Of a DNA stretch of 21,044 bases, positions 20,928-21,044 are shown piece by piece. Each line of letters begins with the position of its first letter. Position 1 is the stretch's first letter. Location of the stretch: the NCBI GenBank assembly GCA_902464375.1, contig CABQIM010000025.1, forward strand, positions 1 to 21,044. The letters are read 5' to 3'. The position numbers were made by a program, and so were the translations under genes. A model generated the notes under the pieces. That model was not told the DNA's origin, searched no databases, and saw only the letters and a program-made list of their open reading frames with translations. This DNA is from an uncultured bacterium. Lineage in GTDB: Bacteria > Cyanobacteriota > Vampirovibrionia > Gastranaerophilales > Gastranaerophilaceae.

Positions 20928-21044
20928 TGAAAATGGAAAGTTGAAAGTCGTTTTAAAACAATTGGTAGTTGTAACTATAAGTATGGCGTGTCCCCTCCCT
21001 TTATAGGGGGAGGGTAGAATTTCAAGTTGAGCTATGCGAAACTT
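20928..21044 (-). repeat. dispersed hairpin repeat, copy B, cut by the window end
   Basis: Bases 20991-21044 are identical to 8338-8391, and similarity extends left to about 20928 with scattered changes. The palindrome of copy A is present with one change (TAGTTGTAACTA). The right end of the element lies beyond the window. Confidence 0.75.

Overview
The window is about 21 kb of low-GC (roughly one third G+C) bacterial chromosome carrying ordinary housekeeping genes on both strands, a four-gene flagellar operon and many short intergenic repeats. The organism appears to be a flagellated anaerobe: it has an oxygen-sensitive ribonucleotide reductase activase (NrdG) and MS-ring, switch and export genes. 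The low GC, the Asn-rich N-termini followed by an F-[KR]-A motif in lineage-type small proteins, and mixed leaderless and Shine-Dalgarno starts would suit a gut, non-photosynthetic cyanobacterial relative (Melainabacteria/Gastranaerophilales). That placement is an inference from general impression; no marker gene here proves it.

Layout. 1-3.4 kb (+): a possible structured RNA plus terminator, a ClC chloride/proton antiporter with two CBS domains, a GtrA-family membrane protein, and ribD. 3.4-6.5 kb (-): adenine deaminase (ade) translationally coupled to an unknown 190-aa protein, then an unknown 93-aa protein with its own strong promoter and terminator. 6.8-8.2 kb (+): two tandem PlsC-type acyltransferases. 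8.5-9.9 kb (+): a 463-aa protein whose middle resembles the ppGpp-synthetase fold. 10.1-12.3 kb (-): a full-length bifunctional RelA/SpoT enzyme convergent with it. 12.4-15.5 kb: a tiny ORF, a type-4 uracil-DNA glycosylase, a long-chain acyl-CoA/acyl-ACP synthetase and nrdG. 15.6-20.4 kb (+): fliF-fliG-fliH-fliI, whose last gene overlaps by 4 bp a convergent unknown gene (141 aa). The window ends inside a repeat.

How the genes fit together. The acyltransferases and the acyl-activating enzyme belong to membrane-lipid metabolism. ribD (flavin), ade (purine salvage), nrdG (dNTP supply) and the glycosylase (DNA repair) are nucleotide or cofactor genes. FliF, FliG, FliH and FliI form the basal-body and export core. 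The most notable gene is the divergent RelA/SpoT-like protein at 8552-9943. It keeps much of the synthetase motif order (R-x-K...S-I...K, D-x-x-G, N-Y-x-x-L-H, E-x-Q) but has a roughly 50-residue insertion, no hydrolase, TGS or ACT domain, and an extra C-terminal region.

Intergenic DNA. Four copies of one hairpin-rich repeat family (about 5.93, 8.3, 10.0 and 20.95 kb), two copies of a 40-bp element built of five 8-bp units (1860-1899 and, inverted, 17222-17261), a 75-bp element with 15-bp terminal inverted repeats (3390-3464) and stacked 12-bp palindromes (8225-8251) occupy most gene gaps. Several promoters are close to consensus. In three cases the -10 box lies 6-9 bp before the start codon, which suggests leaderless mRNAs. 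No rRNA, tRNA, CRISPR array, transposase or prophage gene is visible.
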